The notes beneath the pieces were generated by a model. The model was not told the DNA's origin, made no database searches, and was given only the letters and a program-made list of their open reading frames with translations. A DNA stretch of 64,000 nucleotides from Pedobacter cryoconitis (GTDB lineage Bacteria > Bacteroidota > Bacteroidia > Sphingobacteriales > Sphingobacteriaceae). How positions within the stretch are numbered: position 1 is the stretch's first letter; the number at the start of each line of letters is the position of its first letter. Below, one piece after another: positions 33,911-41,745 of this stretch. The stretch spans positions 186,001 through 250,000 of the forward strand of contig NZ_JACHCE010000003.1 of assembly GCF_014200605.1 (NCBI RefSeq). Reading direction: 5' to 3'. The position numbers were made by a program, and so were the translations under genes.

Positions 33911-36060
33911 GCACCAAAGTAAAACAAAGAGATATTACAGATTGTGGTGCGGCTTGTTTAGCTTCAATTGCATTCCATTATAAACTGGACCTTTCTGTAG
34001 CACGTATCAGACAAATGGCTGGAACGGATAAGAAAGGGACTACAGTTTTAGGAATGGTTGAGGCGGGCAGGAAATTAGGCTTCGAAGCGGCAGGTGTAAA
34101 AGGTCCGTTTGATAGTTTATTCAAGATACCAAAACCTGCTGTTGCCCACCTTATTGTTGATAACATCTTACAACACTATGTAGTAATCTACAAAGTGACC
34201 AGTAAATTCATTTTGGTGATGGACCCTGCTGATGGTCAGATGCACCGGAAAACAACTGATGAATTTAAAAAAGAATGGACTGGTGCGCTGGTACTGTTGT
34301 TACCAGCAGAAGAATTTAAGAGTGGAAATGAAAAAATATCGGTACAAACGCGTTTCTGGAATCTGATCAGACCTCATCAAAGCATTTTAATCCAGGCTTT
34401 ATCAGGAGCAATCGTCTATACAATTTTAGGTCTGTCCACTTCAGTTTTTGTACAAAAATTAGTAGATTTTGTACTGGTAGACGGCAACCGGAACCTGCTC
34501 AATTTAATGAGTATGGCTATGGTCATTATTCTGGCGATTCAGTTATTTATCGGAACCGCGAAGACTATATTCACACTCAAAACAGGTCAGATGATAGATA
34601 CCCAGTTAATTTTAGGGTATTATAAACACTTGCTAAAATTACCCCAGCAGTTTTTTGACACGATGCGTGTGGGTGAAATTATTTCAAGGATCAATGATGC
34701 CGTAAAAATCAGGGCATTTTTAAACGATGTCAGTATTAATTTCCTGGTCAACATCTTCATTGTATTCTTTTCGTTTATTATGATGTTTACCTATTACTGG
34801 AAGCTGGCGCTGATTATGCTGACTGTTATTCCACTGTACCTGATGATTTATTGGATCACAAATAAACTCAATAAGAAAGCACAGCGGAAATTGATGGAAG
34901 AATCTGCAGAATTAGAATCTCAACTGGTTGAGAGTTTAAATTCAGTAGGTACGATCAAACGTTTTGGCCTGGAGGCTCATGCCAATGAAAAAACAGAAAT
35001 CCGTTTTATCAATCTTTTAAAGACGGGTTATAAATCCAATATGAATGCCGTTTTTTCAGGTACATCATCCGAATTAATATCGAGGTTATTAACCATTGTT
35101 CTGCTTTGGGTAGGTGCAGGATATGTACTGGATGGTAATATCACGCCAGGAGAACTCTTATCATTCTATACCCTGATTGGTTATTTCACAGGCCCTGTTA
35201 CTTCGCTTATCGGCATGAACAAAACTGTACAGGATGCTGTTATTGCGGCAGACAGGCTGTTTGAAATTATGGATCTGGAACGTGAAAATGATGAAAATCA
35301 GGTTGACCTTACGCCAGATAAGATAGGAGATATACATTTTGAAAAAGTCTCTTTTCGCTATGGCACAAGACTCAATGTTTTTGAAAATTTAAACCTGACT
35401 ATTCCTAAGGGCAAGTTTACAGCCATTGTTGGCGAGAGTGGTTCGGGAAAGTCAACACTGATGTCAATTCTGCAAAACATCTACCCTATACAGGAAGGCA
35501 ATGTGCGTATAGGAAGTTATGATTTAAAATATATCAGGAATTCTTCACTCCGGCAGGCTGTAGCTGTGGTCCCTCAGAAAATTGATCTGTTTGCAGGAAA
35601 TGTCATTGATAATATTGCTGTAGGAGATTATGAACCTGATATGCAGAAAATCATCGAGATATCCACACAGCTTGGAATCATTGATTTTATAGAAACACTT
35701 CCAGGAGGGTTTCAAACCTATCTGGGTGAAAATGGAACTGCCCTATCTGGTGGTCAAAGACAACGTATTGCTATTGCAAGAGCATTATATCGTAATCCAG
35801 AGATACTTATTTTAGACGAGGCCACTTCTTCGCTCGATTCAGCTTCAGAACAATATGTTCAAAAAATGATTGATCTTTTAAAAACCAACCAGAAAACAGT
35901 CATTGTAATTGCACATCGGCTAAGTACACTGAATAATGCAGATAAAATCATTGTACTGGACAAGGGAGTAGTCGTTGAACAAGGTACACACCATGAGCTG
36001 ATTTACAGTCCTGACTCGGTCTATGCCAACTTATGGAAACTCCAGTTACCACAGCTGTAA
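33907..36060 (+). CDS. C39-peptidase ABC exporter of double-glycine peptides
   Basis: A 717-residue exporter. Residues 1-135 are a C39 peptidase with Q7, catalytic C13 (TDCGAACLA), H90 (LQHYV) and D106 (VMDPADG), which cut precursors after GG. A six-helix ABC membrane domain (about 160-440) and an ATPase with Walker A GESGSGKS, LSGGQ signature and LILDEATSSLD follow. It exports the peptides whose genes lie on both sides. All catalytic residues are intact. The leader sequences here are short and conserved, as expected for one dedicated peptidase. Confidence 0.94.
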   Translation: MSTKVKQRDITDCGAACLASIAFHYKLDLSVARIRQMAGTDKKGTTVLGMVEAGRKLGFEAAGVKGPFDSLFKIPKPAVAHLIVDNILQHYVVIYKVTSKFILVMDPADGQMHRKTTDEFKKEWTGALVLLLPAEEFKSGNEKISVQTRFWNLIRPHQSILIQALSGAIVYTILGLSTSVFVQKLVDFVLVDGNRNLLNLMSMAMVIILAIQLFIGTAKTIFTLKTGQMIDTQLILGYYKHLLKLPQQFFDTMRVGEIISRINDAVKIRAFLNDVSINFLVNIFIVFFSFIMMFTYYWKLALIMLTVIPLYLMIYWITNKLNKKAQRKLMEESAELESQLVESLNSVGTIKRFGLEAHANEKTEIRFINLLKTGYKSNMNAVFSGTSSELISRLLTIVLLWVGAGYVLDGNITPGELLSFYTLIGYFTGPVTSLIGMNKTVQDAVIAADRLFEIMDLERENDENQVDLTPDKIGDIHFEKVSFRYGTRLNVFENLNLTIPKGKFTAIVGESGSGKSTLMSILQNIYPIQEGNVRIGSYDLKYIRNSSLRQAVAVVPQKIDLFAGNVIDNIAVGDYEPDMQKIIEISTQLGIIDFIETLPGGFQTYLGENGTALSGGQRQRIAIARALYRNPEILILDEATSSLDSASEQYVQKMIDLLKTNQKTVIVIAHRLSTLNNADKIIVLDKGVVVEQGTHHELIYSPDSVYANLWKLQLPQL

Positions 36061-36268
36061 TTCAATTTTCCGCAACCCTAAAACGGCTATTTACAAGGTC
36101 AACCTGAAAATGCATTAAATGAACGAATTGAATAAGAACCACAGCGTACCACACTTCGGCACAAAAAAGCTCATTTTTAATGCTAAAAACCAAATATTCA
36201 GGCAACTGCAAAACAAAAACCAATTACAACCATCCTGTTTACACCTCCACGTTTTAGCTAAATATCAT

Positions 36269-36276
36269 TACTTTCG
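36269..36276 (+). promoter_or_regulatory. Predicted -7 box of the second precursor
   Basis: TACTTTCG matches the copy-1 box TATTTTCG in pattern and in its exact 7-base distance to the conserved leader element. Confidence 0.5.
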
Positions 36277-36283
36277 TTATAGT

Positions 36284-36330
36284 GTTTGGCCAACCTAGGC
36301 GTATCCTGAAAAGCCTTTAACGAGTAAGGA
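36284..36330 (+). repeat. Conserved 5' leader element, copy 2
   Basis: The element starts GTTTGGCCAA and shares GGCGTATCCTGAAAAGCCTT exactly with copy 1. The distance from its end to the start codon is 25 bases here and 23 in copy 1. It lies in 295 bases of otherwise gene-free sequence between the exporter and precursor 2. Confidence 0.75.
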
Positions 36331-36355
36331 ATTTATTTTATAATAATCCCCCATT

Positions 36356-36571
36356 ATGAAAAATTTAGAGTTAAAAAACCTTGGCGTTCAGGAATTGAAT
36401 GCGAATGAAATGTCAACAATCGAAGGCGGTGGTTTACTAGGTAATATTTTTGGTATACTTGGTGCGGTTAGTACTACTGTAGGCGGAGTTGTAAATACAG
36501 TAAGCACTGTTGTAGGTAATACTGTTAAATTTGGTCTTGCCCAACTTTTTACAATTTTAGGCTCGCTTTAA
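36356..36571 (+). CDS. Double-glycine leader peptide precursor 2 (bacteriocin-like)
   Basis: A 71-residue precursor. The leader is MKNLELKNLGVQELNANEMS then TIEGG (25 residues), differing little from the other two. The 46-residue core (GLLGNIFGILGAVSTTVGGV, then onward) has repeated Val/Thr/Gly stretches, GxxxG spacing, a single Lys and no acidic residue or cysteine. It is expected to be processed by the exporter at 33,907. It probably shares a transcript with precursor 3, which has no leader element of its own. Confidence 0.8.
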   Translation: MKNLELKNLGVQELNANEMSTIEGGGLLGNIFGILGAVSTTVGGVVNTVSTVVGNTVKFGLAQLFTILGSL

Positions 36572-36586
36572 GCAATAAATTATTCT

Positions 36587-36613
36587 CCGTTATTCTGTCC
36601 CCCGGAATAACGG
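36587..36613 (+). terminator. Hairpin between precursors 2 and 3
   Basis: A 9-bp stem CCGTTATTC/GAATAACGG with a 9-base loop is related to the hairpins after precursors 1 and 3. There is no T-run, so it more likely stabilises or processes the mRNA than terminates it. Confidence 0.5.
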
Positions 36614-36663
36614 TTAGTCTGCCTATCCAAAACAACTGAATACCTAATTTAATCAACCCCATT

Positions 36664-36849
36664 ATGAAAAATTTAGATTTAAAAACCCTTGGTGTTCAGG
36701 AAATGAACACAACAGAAATGTCTGCAGTTGAAGGAGGAGGAGTTATTGGCGATTTATTTAAAGAGCTTACAGGAATCACAGGTAATCTTGTAAAAAGCAC
36801 TCTTGGATTTGTCGGGGATCAACTAAAAATTATTTTCGGCTCTCTATAA
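36664..36849 (+). CDS. Double-glycine leader peptide precursor 3 (bacteriocin-like)
   Basis: A 61-residue precursor with leader MKNLDLKTLGVQEMNTTEMS then AVEGG (25 residues) and the shortest core, 36 residues (GVIGDLFKELTGITGNLVKS, then onward). The core alternates charged and hydrophobic residues (net charge about zero), so it may fold as an amphipathic helix. No cysteine. It lies 92 bases after precursor 2 and converges on the AraC gene. Precursors 2 and 3 could form a two-peptide pair, by analogy with class IIb bacteriocins; this is inference. Confidence 0.75.
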   Translation: MKNLDLKTLGVQEMNTTEMSAVEGGGVIGDLFKELTGITGNLVKSTLGFVGDQLKIIFGSL

Positions 36850-36871
36850 AACCAATCATAGATTAACGCTT

Positions 36872-36899
36872 GCCGTTATGCTGAAATCAGCATAACGGC
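36872..36899. terminator. Hairpin after precursor 3, overlapping the end of the AraC gene
   Basis: A perfect stem GCCGTTATGCTGA/TCAGCATAACGGC with a minimal loop is followed by CTTT. It contains the stop codon of the convergent AraC gene and shares CCGTTATGC with the hairpin after precursor 1. Confidence 0.65.
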
Positions 36900-37735
36900 T
36901 CTTTAAAAGACTTCCTGTACTGCCCCGGGCTAAGTCCTTTTTGCTTTTTGAAAAACTTATTCAGATGGCTCTCGTCTGTAAAACCAAGTTCATCAGCAAT
37001 CTCATTGATCCGCATATCGCTATGCTGTAACCTGTTCACGATAAACCTGGTCCTGTAATTGGTAGTATACTGCTGCAAAGTCTCATTCATATGCTTTTTG
37101 AAATACCGCCCCAGGTAAGTTTCTGAAATGCCAAAATGCTTACTGACCATTTCGGTCCTGATCTTTTCAGGATGATAAATATTATTTTGAATATACTCCA
37201 GAATGCCTATAGCCTTTTCTTCGGTACATTCACTCACTTTTTTGGGAAGATATCTTGCAATATTTCTGGCAACGACCACAATCAGGGTATTCACTAATTG
37301 CTGTACCAGCTCCTTATTATACAAATCACGATTTAAATATTCACGGATAACAGCCTCGATTACGGGTCGCACCAGACTTTTATCCGGTTGATTTTTCAGT
37401 ATACAGCCTGGCTGATGATTTGCATTATGCAGAATAAATTCCAGCCGCTGCAAATCAGCACTGCTGATCCCTTTTGACCGGATATAAATATCATTAAAAC
37501 GAAGAAAGAAAAACTGTGAAGACGTTTTGATATCCAAAGAATGACAATCATCGGGCGTAATCAAGAACATATGATCCGGATGATAATCAAATTTATGCTG
37601 ATTGATACACTGCTGGCCGGTACCGGAAAGTACATATATCAACTCAAAAAAACTATTTTTATGTGCCCAGACTCCCCCTTTATCCAGGGTTTCAAAACTA
37701 ACTGAAAATGGTTCATAGAGATTTTCTTTCTTCAT
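36887..37735 (-). CDS. AraC family transcriptional regulator
   Basis: I place the start at 37,735 (MKKENLYEPFSVSF) because the 15 in-frame residues upstream are hydrophobic and unlike AraC N-termini. The 282-residue protein has an N-terminal cupin-like sensing domain (GTGQQCINQHKFDYHPDHMF) and a C-terminal pair of helix-turn-helix motifs (FGISETYLGRYFKKHMNETL and DELGFTDESHLNKFFKKQKG). It is divergent from the MDR oxidoreductase gene, which it may regulate. It converges on the peptide precursors, so control of those is less likely. Confidence 0.88.
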   Translation of the reverse strand: MKKENLYEPFSVSFETLDKGGVWAHKNSFFELIYVLSGTGQQCINQHKFDYHPDHMFLITPDDCHSLDIKTSSQFFFLRFNDIYIRSKGISSADLQRLEFILHNANHQPGCILKNQPDKSLVRPVIEAVIREYLNRDLYNKELVQQLVNTLIVVVARNIARYLPKKVSECTEEKAIGILEYIQNNIYHPEKIRTEMVSKHFGISETYLGRYFKKHMNETLQQYTTNYRTRFIVNRLQHSDMRINEIADELGFTDESHLNKFFKKQKGLSPGQYRKSFKEPLC

Positions 37736-37825
37736 GCAGTAAATATACCGAAATAAGGAAAATATATACCGTAAAAACACTGATAATTAAGTACAATTTT
37801 GCGTTACAAATTTAAACACTGAAAA

Positions 37826-38761
37826 ATGAAAGCAATAATTCTAACTGAAGCCGGTGGCATAGAAAAACTGGTGATCAATACATTACCTGTTCCCGTTATT
37901 ACAGAGAATGAAGTTTTAATACAGGTTAAAGCCATTAGTATTAATCCTGTGGATGCAAAAACAAGAAGTGGAAAAGGATTATACGGCAGACTGAAAGAAA
38001 ACCCTCCTGTTATCCTGGGATGGGATATTTCCGGGATTGTTACTGAATCAAATTCTCCATTATTTAAAACTGGTGATGAAGTTTTTGGAATGGTTAATTT
38101 CCCTGGTCATGGAAGAGCTTATGCAGAATACGTTGCTGCCCCGGCAGCCCATCTTGCTTTAAAGCCAGCCAATATATCACATGAAGAAGCTGCTGCAGCA
38201 ACGCTTGCAGCACTTACAGCCTGGCAGGCATTAGTGAGCCATGCAAAAATCAAAGCAACAGATAAAATACTGATTCATGCGGCAGCTGGTGGCGTAGGAC
38301 ATTACGCAGTACAAATCGCAAAACATATAGGGGCCTATGTAGTTGGTACATCGTCTGCAAAAAATAAAGATTTTGTCATGGAACTTGGCGCAGATGAGCA
38401 TATTGATTATACGAGTCAACGCTTCGAAGAAGCTACCAGCGCTATTGATTTTACTTTGGACACAATTGGCGGGGATAATATAGATCGTTCACTGGAAGTC
38501 ATTAAAACAGGCGGAACAATCATTAGTATACCTTCTGGTTTAAATGAAGAAGTTACTTCCAAAGCATCAGCCAAAGGGATCAATGGATATTTTATCCTCG
38601 TTGAATCTAATGGAGAAGATATGAAACAGATCGCTGCATTACTGGAAAAGGGTATTATCAAATCACACGTATCCAAAACCTATCCGTTTGAGCAATTACC
38701 AGAAGCGCATTCAGCAATAGAATCAGGCAGAACTGCTGGAAAGATAGTGGTCACTGTCTGA
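37826..38761 (+). CDS. NADP-dependent oxidoreductase, MDR superfamily (quinone oxidoreductase-like)
   Basis: A 311-residue medium-chain reductase without zinc ligands. It has a GroES-like N-terminal half (AISINPVDAKTRSGKGLYG, then GWDISGIV) and a Rossmann half with HAAAGGVGHYAVQIAKHIGA. It probably reduces quinones or enones with NADPH. It is divergent from the AraC regulator (90 bases), a common arrangement for an inducible detoxification gene. Confidence 0.88.
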   Translation: MKAIILTEAGGIEKLVINTLPVPVITENEVLIQVKAISINPVDAKTRSGKGLYGRLKENPPVILGWDISGIVTESNSPLFKTGDEVFGMVNFPGHGRAYAEYVAAPAAHLALKPANISHEEAAAATLAALTAWQALVSHAKIKATDKILIHAAAGGVGHYAVQIAKHIGAYVVGTSSAKNKDFVMELGADEHIDYTSQRFEEATSAIDFTLDTIGGDNIDRSLEVIKTGGTIISIPSGLNEEVTSKASAKGINGYFILVESNGEDMKQIAALLEKGIIKSHVSKTYPFEQLPEAHSAIESGRTAGKIVVTV

Positions 38762-38790
38762 ATGAAGACTGACGTCTATTAGTGGCCGTA

Positions 38791-38839
38791 GTTGGAAGGG
38801 TGTTGGAAGGGTGCAGTACCCTTCCAACACCCTTCCAAC
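38791..38839. repeat. Perfect 22-bp inverted repeat made of 11-bp tandem repeats
   Basis: Two copies of GTTGGAAGGGT in tandem, a 5-base loop GCAGT, then two copies of ACCCTTCCAAC. The result is a 49-base hairpin of high GC in AT-rich DNA. There is no flanking T-run. It may be a dispersed chromosomal repeat or serve as a terminator for the oxidoreductase gene. Confidence 0.85.
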
Positions 38840-38988
38840 GTAAATGACAATACGGTCTGTCCTGTACCAGCATTCGTTTACACCAAACAGTAAAGTTCCG
38901 GTCATCAGGTGATGAGCTCCTTTTCGGGAGACATTCATATTTTTTCAAATTCCTTGTAAGGTTTGCCCGTTGCTTTCGACAAAAGGTT

Positions 38989-39420
38989 ATGAAAACAAAT
39001 AAATCAGGATACGTAACAGGCGTAATCGCCGCTATCATTGTACTATTGTGGATAGGCATAGTAAAATTCACACCTTCAGAAGCAAAAGCTATTCAACCCC
39101 TGGTAGAACATAGCTGGTTAATGAGCTGGCTTTATCAGCTTTTCTCTATTCAAACAACTTCCACAATTATTGGAATTTTTGAAATCGTTACAGCACTATT
39201 TCTGACTGCTTCTTTCTGGAGTAAAAAAGCCGGAAAAATTGCTGGTTTACTAACGATTGTCATATTCGCTACTACACTCAGTTTCTTAATCAGCACTCCC
39301 GGAATCTGGAAAATGATGGATGGTGTACCGGTTACAGATTTTTTCATCGTAAAGGATCTGGCATTTTTAGCTGTGGGCCTGCAGGTATTGGCACAGTCTG
39401 AAGCTGAAAACAATTCATAA
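38989..39420 (+). CDS. DUF417 / YkgB-RclC family inner membrane protein
   Basis: A 143-residue membrane protein with four hydrophobic segments (about 8-24, 52-72, 82-100, 118-133). The family core WIGIVKFTPSEAKAIQPLVE and SWLMSWLYQ is intact. Members such as E. coli RclC sit in reactive-chlorine response operons, but their biochemical role is unknown. The adjacent AraC and quinone-reductase genes fit an oxidative or electrophile stress theme. Confidence 0.88.
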   Translation: MKTNKSGYVTGVIAAIIVLLWIGIVKFTPSEAKAIQPLVEHSWLMSWLYQLFSIQTTSTIIGIFEIVTALFLTASFWSKKAGKIAGLLTIVIFATTLSFLISTPGIWKMMDGVPVTDFFIVKDLAFLAVGLQVLAQSEAENNS

Positions 39421-39532
39421 AAAACAATTAATCAATTAAATACAGCTAAATCATTTTATGATTTACAAAGCAGAAAGACTGTTTTTTTCTATTATTTTAT
39501 CTCTCTATATTCGTCAGACCAGATATTAAAAT

Positions 39533-41737
39533 ATGAGAAAAATAGTCGCTTTTTTACTGCTGTTTCAGGCCGGCAGTCTTTTTGCACAAGATCAGATTTC
39601 GACCCTTCCGATATGGAAAAAAATAGAAGAACCAGGCAAAAAACAAGACTGGCTGATTAACAGTTCTGGCAAAAATGCACAGGTATACCGAAGTATAAAT
39701 AATAAAGATATTATTCTTTCTAACGGGCTTATCAAAAGATCTTTCCGCTTACAACCAAATCTGGCCTGTACCGATTTCATTAATTTAAGCAACGATCAGC
39801 AGTTAATACGGGCAGTGAGCCCGGAAGCCAGATTAACAATCGATGGTAAAACCTACCAGGTTGGCGGTTTGCATGGTCAAAAGCAGAAAGCTTATCTTTT
39901 AAATAACTGGCTTGATGAACTCACCGCCAGCAATGCTGATTTTCTTTATAAATCTTATAAAATAAACCCGGTTACCCCTGTTGTCAACTGGAAACCTGCG
40001 GCAAATGAATGGGCCTCCAACAGGAAACAACCCACAGGAAAAATGCTGACATTTTCTTTCGAATCTGATCTGGTAGCCCTTAAAGGGGTTATAGTAAATA
40101 TAAATTACGAATTATATGACGGCGCACCTTTGATTTGTAAGTGGCTGAGCATTGAAAACAAGAGTAAAAAAACACTCAAAATCAACAAGGTGATTAACGA
40201 GGTCATAGCAGCGCATGAAGAGGAATCTACGGTAGATGGTAACCCTGCTGAGATGAAAACTCCTCATGGAATTTATATAGAAAGCAATTATGCTTTTAAT
40301 AATTCTATGAATGCCCGCCTGTCTGATCAGACCACACACTGGAATATAGATTCTGCCTATACTTCTCAGGTAAACTATAGCTACAAGGCGCCTTGTCTGC
40401 TGGAGGTATACCCTCCTATCGGTCCGGGGGTTGAACTGGCGCCCGAAAAAACCTTTAATTCTATCAGAACAAACGAGCTTTTACTGGATAGTTATGATAG
40501 AGATAGAAATGGATTGGCACAGCGAATGATGTATCGTAAGCTGGCCCCCTGGTCAACAGAAAATCCAATTTTCATGCACCTGATCTCTATAGATCCGGCA
40601 GTTGTCAGAAAAGCAGTTGATCAATGTGCAGAAACTGGTTATGAGGCTATTATTTTAAGTTTTGCCAGTGGTTTGGAAATGGAAGACCTTTCTGCTGAAA
40701 ACATCGCCAGAATTAAAGGCCTTGTTGATTATGCACATAGTAAAGGCATATTGATGGGTGGATATTCTTTATTTTCCAGCCGCCGTATCAATGATGACGA
40801 AGATGTTATCGATCCTAAAACCGGAAAAGCAGATGTTCATGCACAATTTGCCCATGCGCCCTGTTTAGGTTCGAACTGGGGCTTAGCCTATCTGGCTAAA
40901 ATCAAAGAATTTATAAAAAAAACAGGACTGGATATATTTGAAAATGACGGCCCCTATCCGGGCGATGTCTGCGCATCTGTTAAACACCCGGGCCATAAAG
41001 GATTAGATGACTCTCAGTGGGCACAAATGGAGCTTCAGAAAGAGTTGTATCACTGGTGTAATGAAAATGGGGTTTATGTCAATGCGCCTGACTGGTATTT
41101 TCTGGATGGAACAAATAAAATAGCATTAGGCTATCGGGAAGCAAATTTCAGTTTGCCAAGGGCACAGCAGGTGATCTTAAACCGTCAGAATATTTATGAC
41201 GGAACCTGGGAAAAAACACCTGCCATGAGCTGGGGTTTTGTTCCACTGACCCAATATCAGGGTGGTGGTGCAGCAGCTACGCTAGAGCCGCTTTCAGAAC
41301 ACCTGGATTCCTATCAGCAATTGATGATGCAATATTATGGTTCAGGAATACAAGCCTGTTACCGTGGCCCCAGACTATATGATACTGAAGTAACAAAGAA
41401 ACTGGTGATCAGGGTAATTAACTGGTATAAGAAGTATCGTACGATTCTGAATTCAGATATTGTACATCTGCGCAGAGCGGATGGAATAGATTGGGATGGA
41501 ATTTTACATGTCAATCCATCCAGTAAAGAAAAGGGATTAGCGATGCTGTACAACCCTTCTGCTGAGAAAATCACCAGGAAGATTGTACTTCCTGTTTATT
41601 ATACCGGGCTTACCAATCAGGTAAATATCAGAGAAAAAGAAGGTAAAACCGTTTCTTATCACATAGACAGGGACTATACGGTAAGTTATGAAGTAACCAT
41701 ACCAGCAAATAGCTATACCTGGCTGGTTATGGAGTGA
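39533..41737 (+). CDS. Secreted glycoside-hydrolase-like protein, probably GH-D clan (alpha-galactosidase-like)
   Basis: A 734-residue exported protein with a signal peptide ending near residue 19 (LFAQ). An N-terminal beta-sandwich (about 30-330) precedes a (beta/alpha)8-like barrel (about 340-660) with FMHLISIDPAVVRKAVDQCA, YAHSKGILMGGYSLFSS, then D467-x2-E470-x-D472 (DIFENDGPYPGDV) at the place expected for a catalytic acid of GH36/GH27-like enzymes. A C-terminal beta domain closes it. The domain order fits a clan D glycosidase, but the sequence is too divergent for me to name a substrate. No SusC/SusD neighbours, so it is not part of a classical utilisation locus. Confidence 0.6.
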   Translation: MRKIVAFLLLFQAGSLFAQDQISTLPIWKKIEEPGKKQDWLINSSGKNAQVYRSINNKDIILSNGLIKRSFRLQPNLACTDFINLSNDQQLIRAVSPEARLTIDGKTYQVGGLHGQKQKAYLLNNWLDELTASNADFLYKSYKINPVTPVVNWKPAANEWASNRKQPTGKMLTFSFESDLVALKGVIVNINYELYDGAPLICKWLSIENKSKKTLKINKVINEVIAAHEEESTVDGNPAEMKTPHGIYIESNYAFNNSMNARLSDQTTHWNIDSAYTSQVNYSYKAPCLLEVYPPIGPGVELAPEKTFNSIRTNELLLDSYDRDRNGLAQRMMYRKLAPWSTENPIFMHLISIDPAVVRKAVDQCAETGYEAIILSFASGLEMEDLSAENIARIKGLVDYAHSKGILMGGYSLFSSRRINDDEDVIDPKTGKADVHAQFAHAPCLGSNWGLAYLAKIKEFIKKTGLDIFENDGPYPGDVCASVKHPGHKGLDDSQWAQMELQKELYHWCNENGVYVNAPDWYFLDGTNKIALGYREANFSLPRAQQVILNRQNIYDGTWEKTPAMSWGFVPLTQYQGGGAAATLEPLSEHLDSYQQLMMQYYGSGIQACYRGPRLYDTEVTKKLVIRVINWYKKYRTILNSDIVHLRRADGIDWDGILHVNPSSKEKGLAMLYNPSAEKITRKIVLPVYYTGLTNQVNIREKEGKTVSYHIDRDYTVSYEVTIPANSYTWLVME

Positions 41738-41745
41738 ACAGGAAT

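Noticed and set aside
36119..36298. 59-residue plus-strand ORF between the exporter and precursor 2
   Set aside because: It has no double-glycine leader, signal or membrane segment, and the predicted promoter and start of the shared leader element lie inside it. It is unlikely to be an immunity gene.
36887..37735. AraC regulator as controller of the double-glycine peptides
   Set aside because: It converges on them and is divergent from the oxidoreductase gene, which is the more natural target. No shared binding motif was seen.
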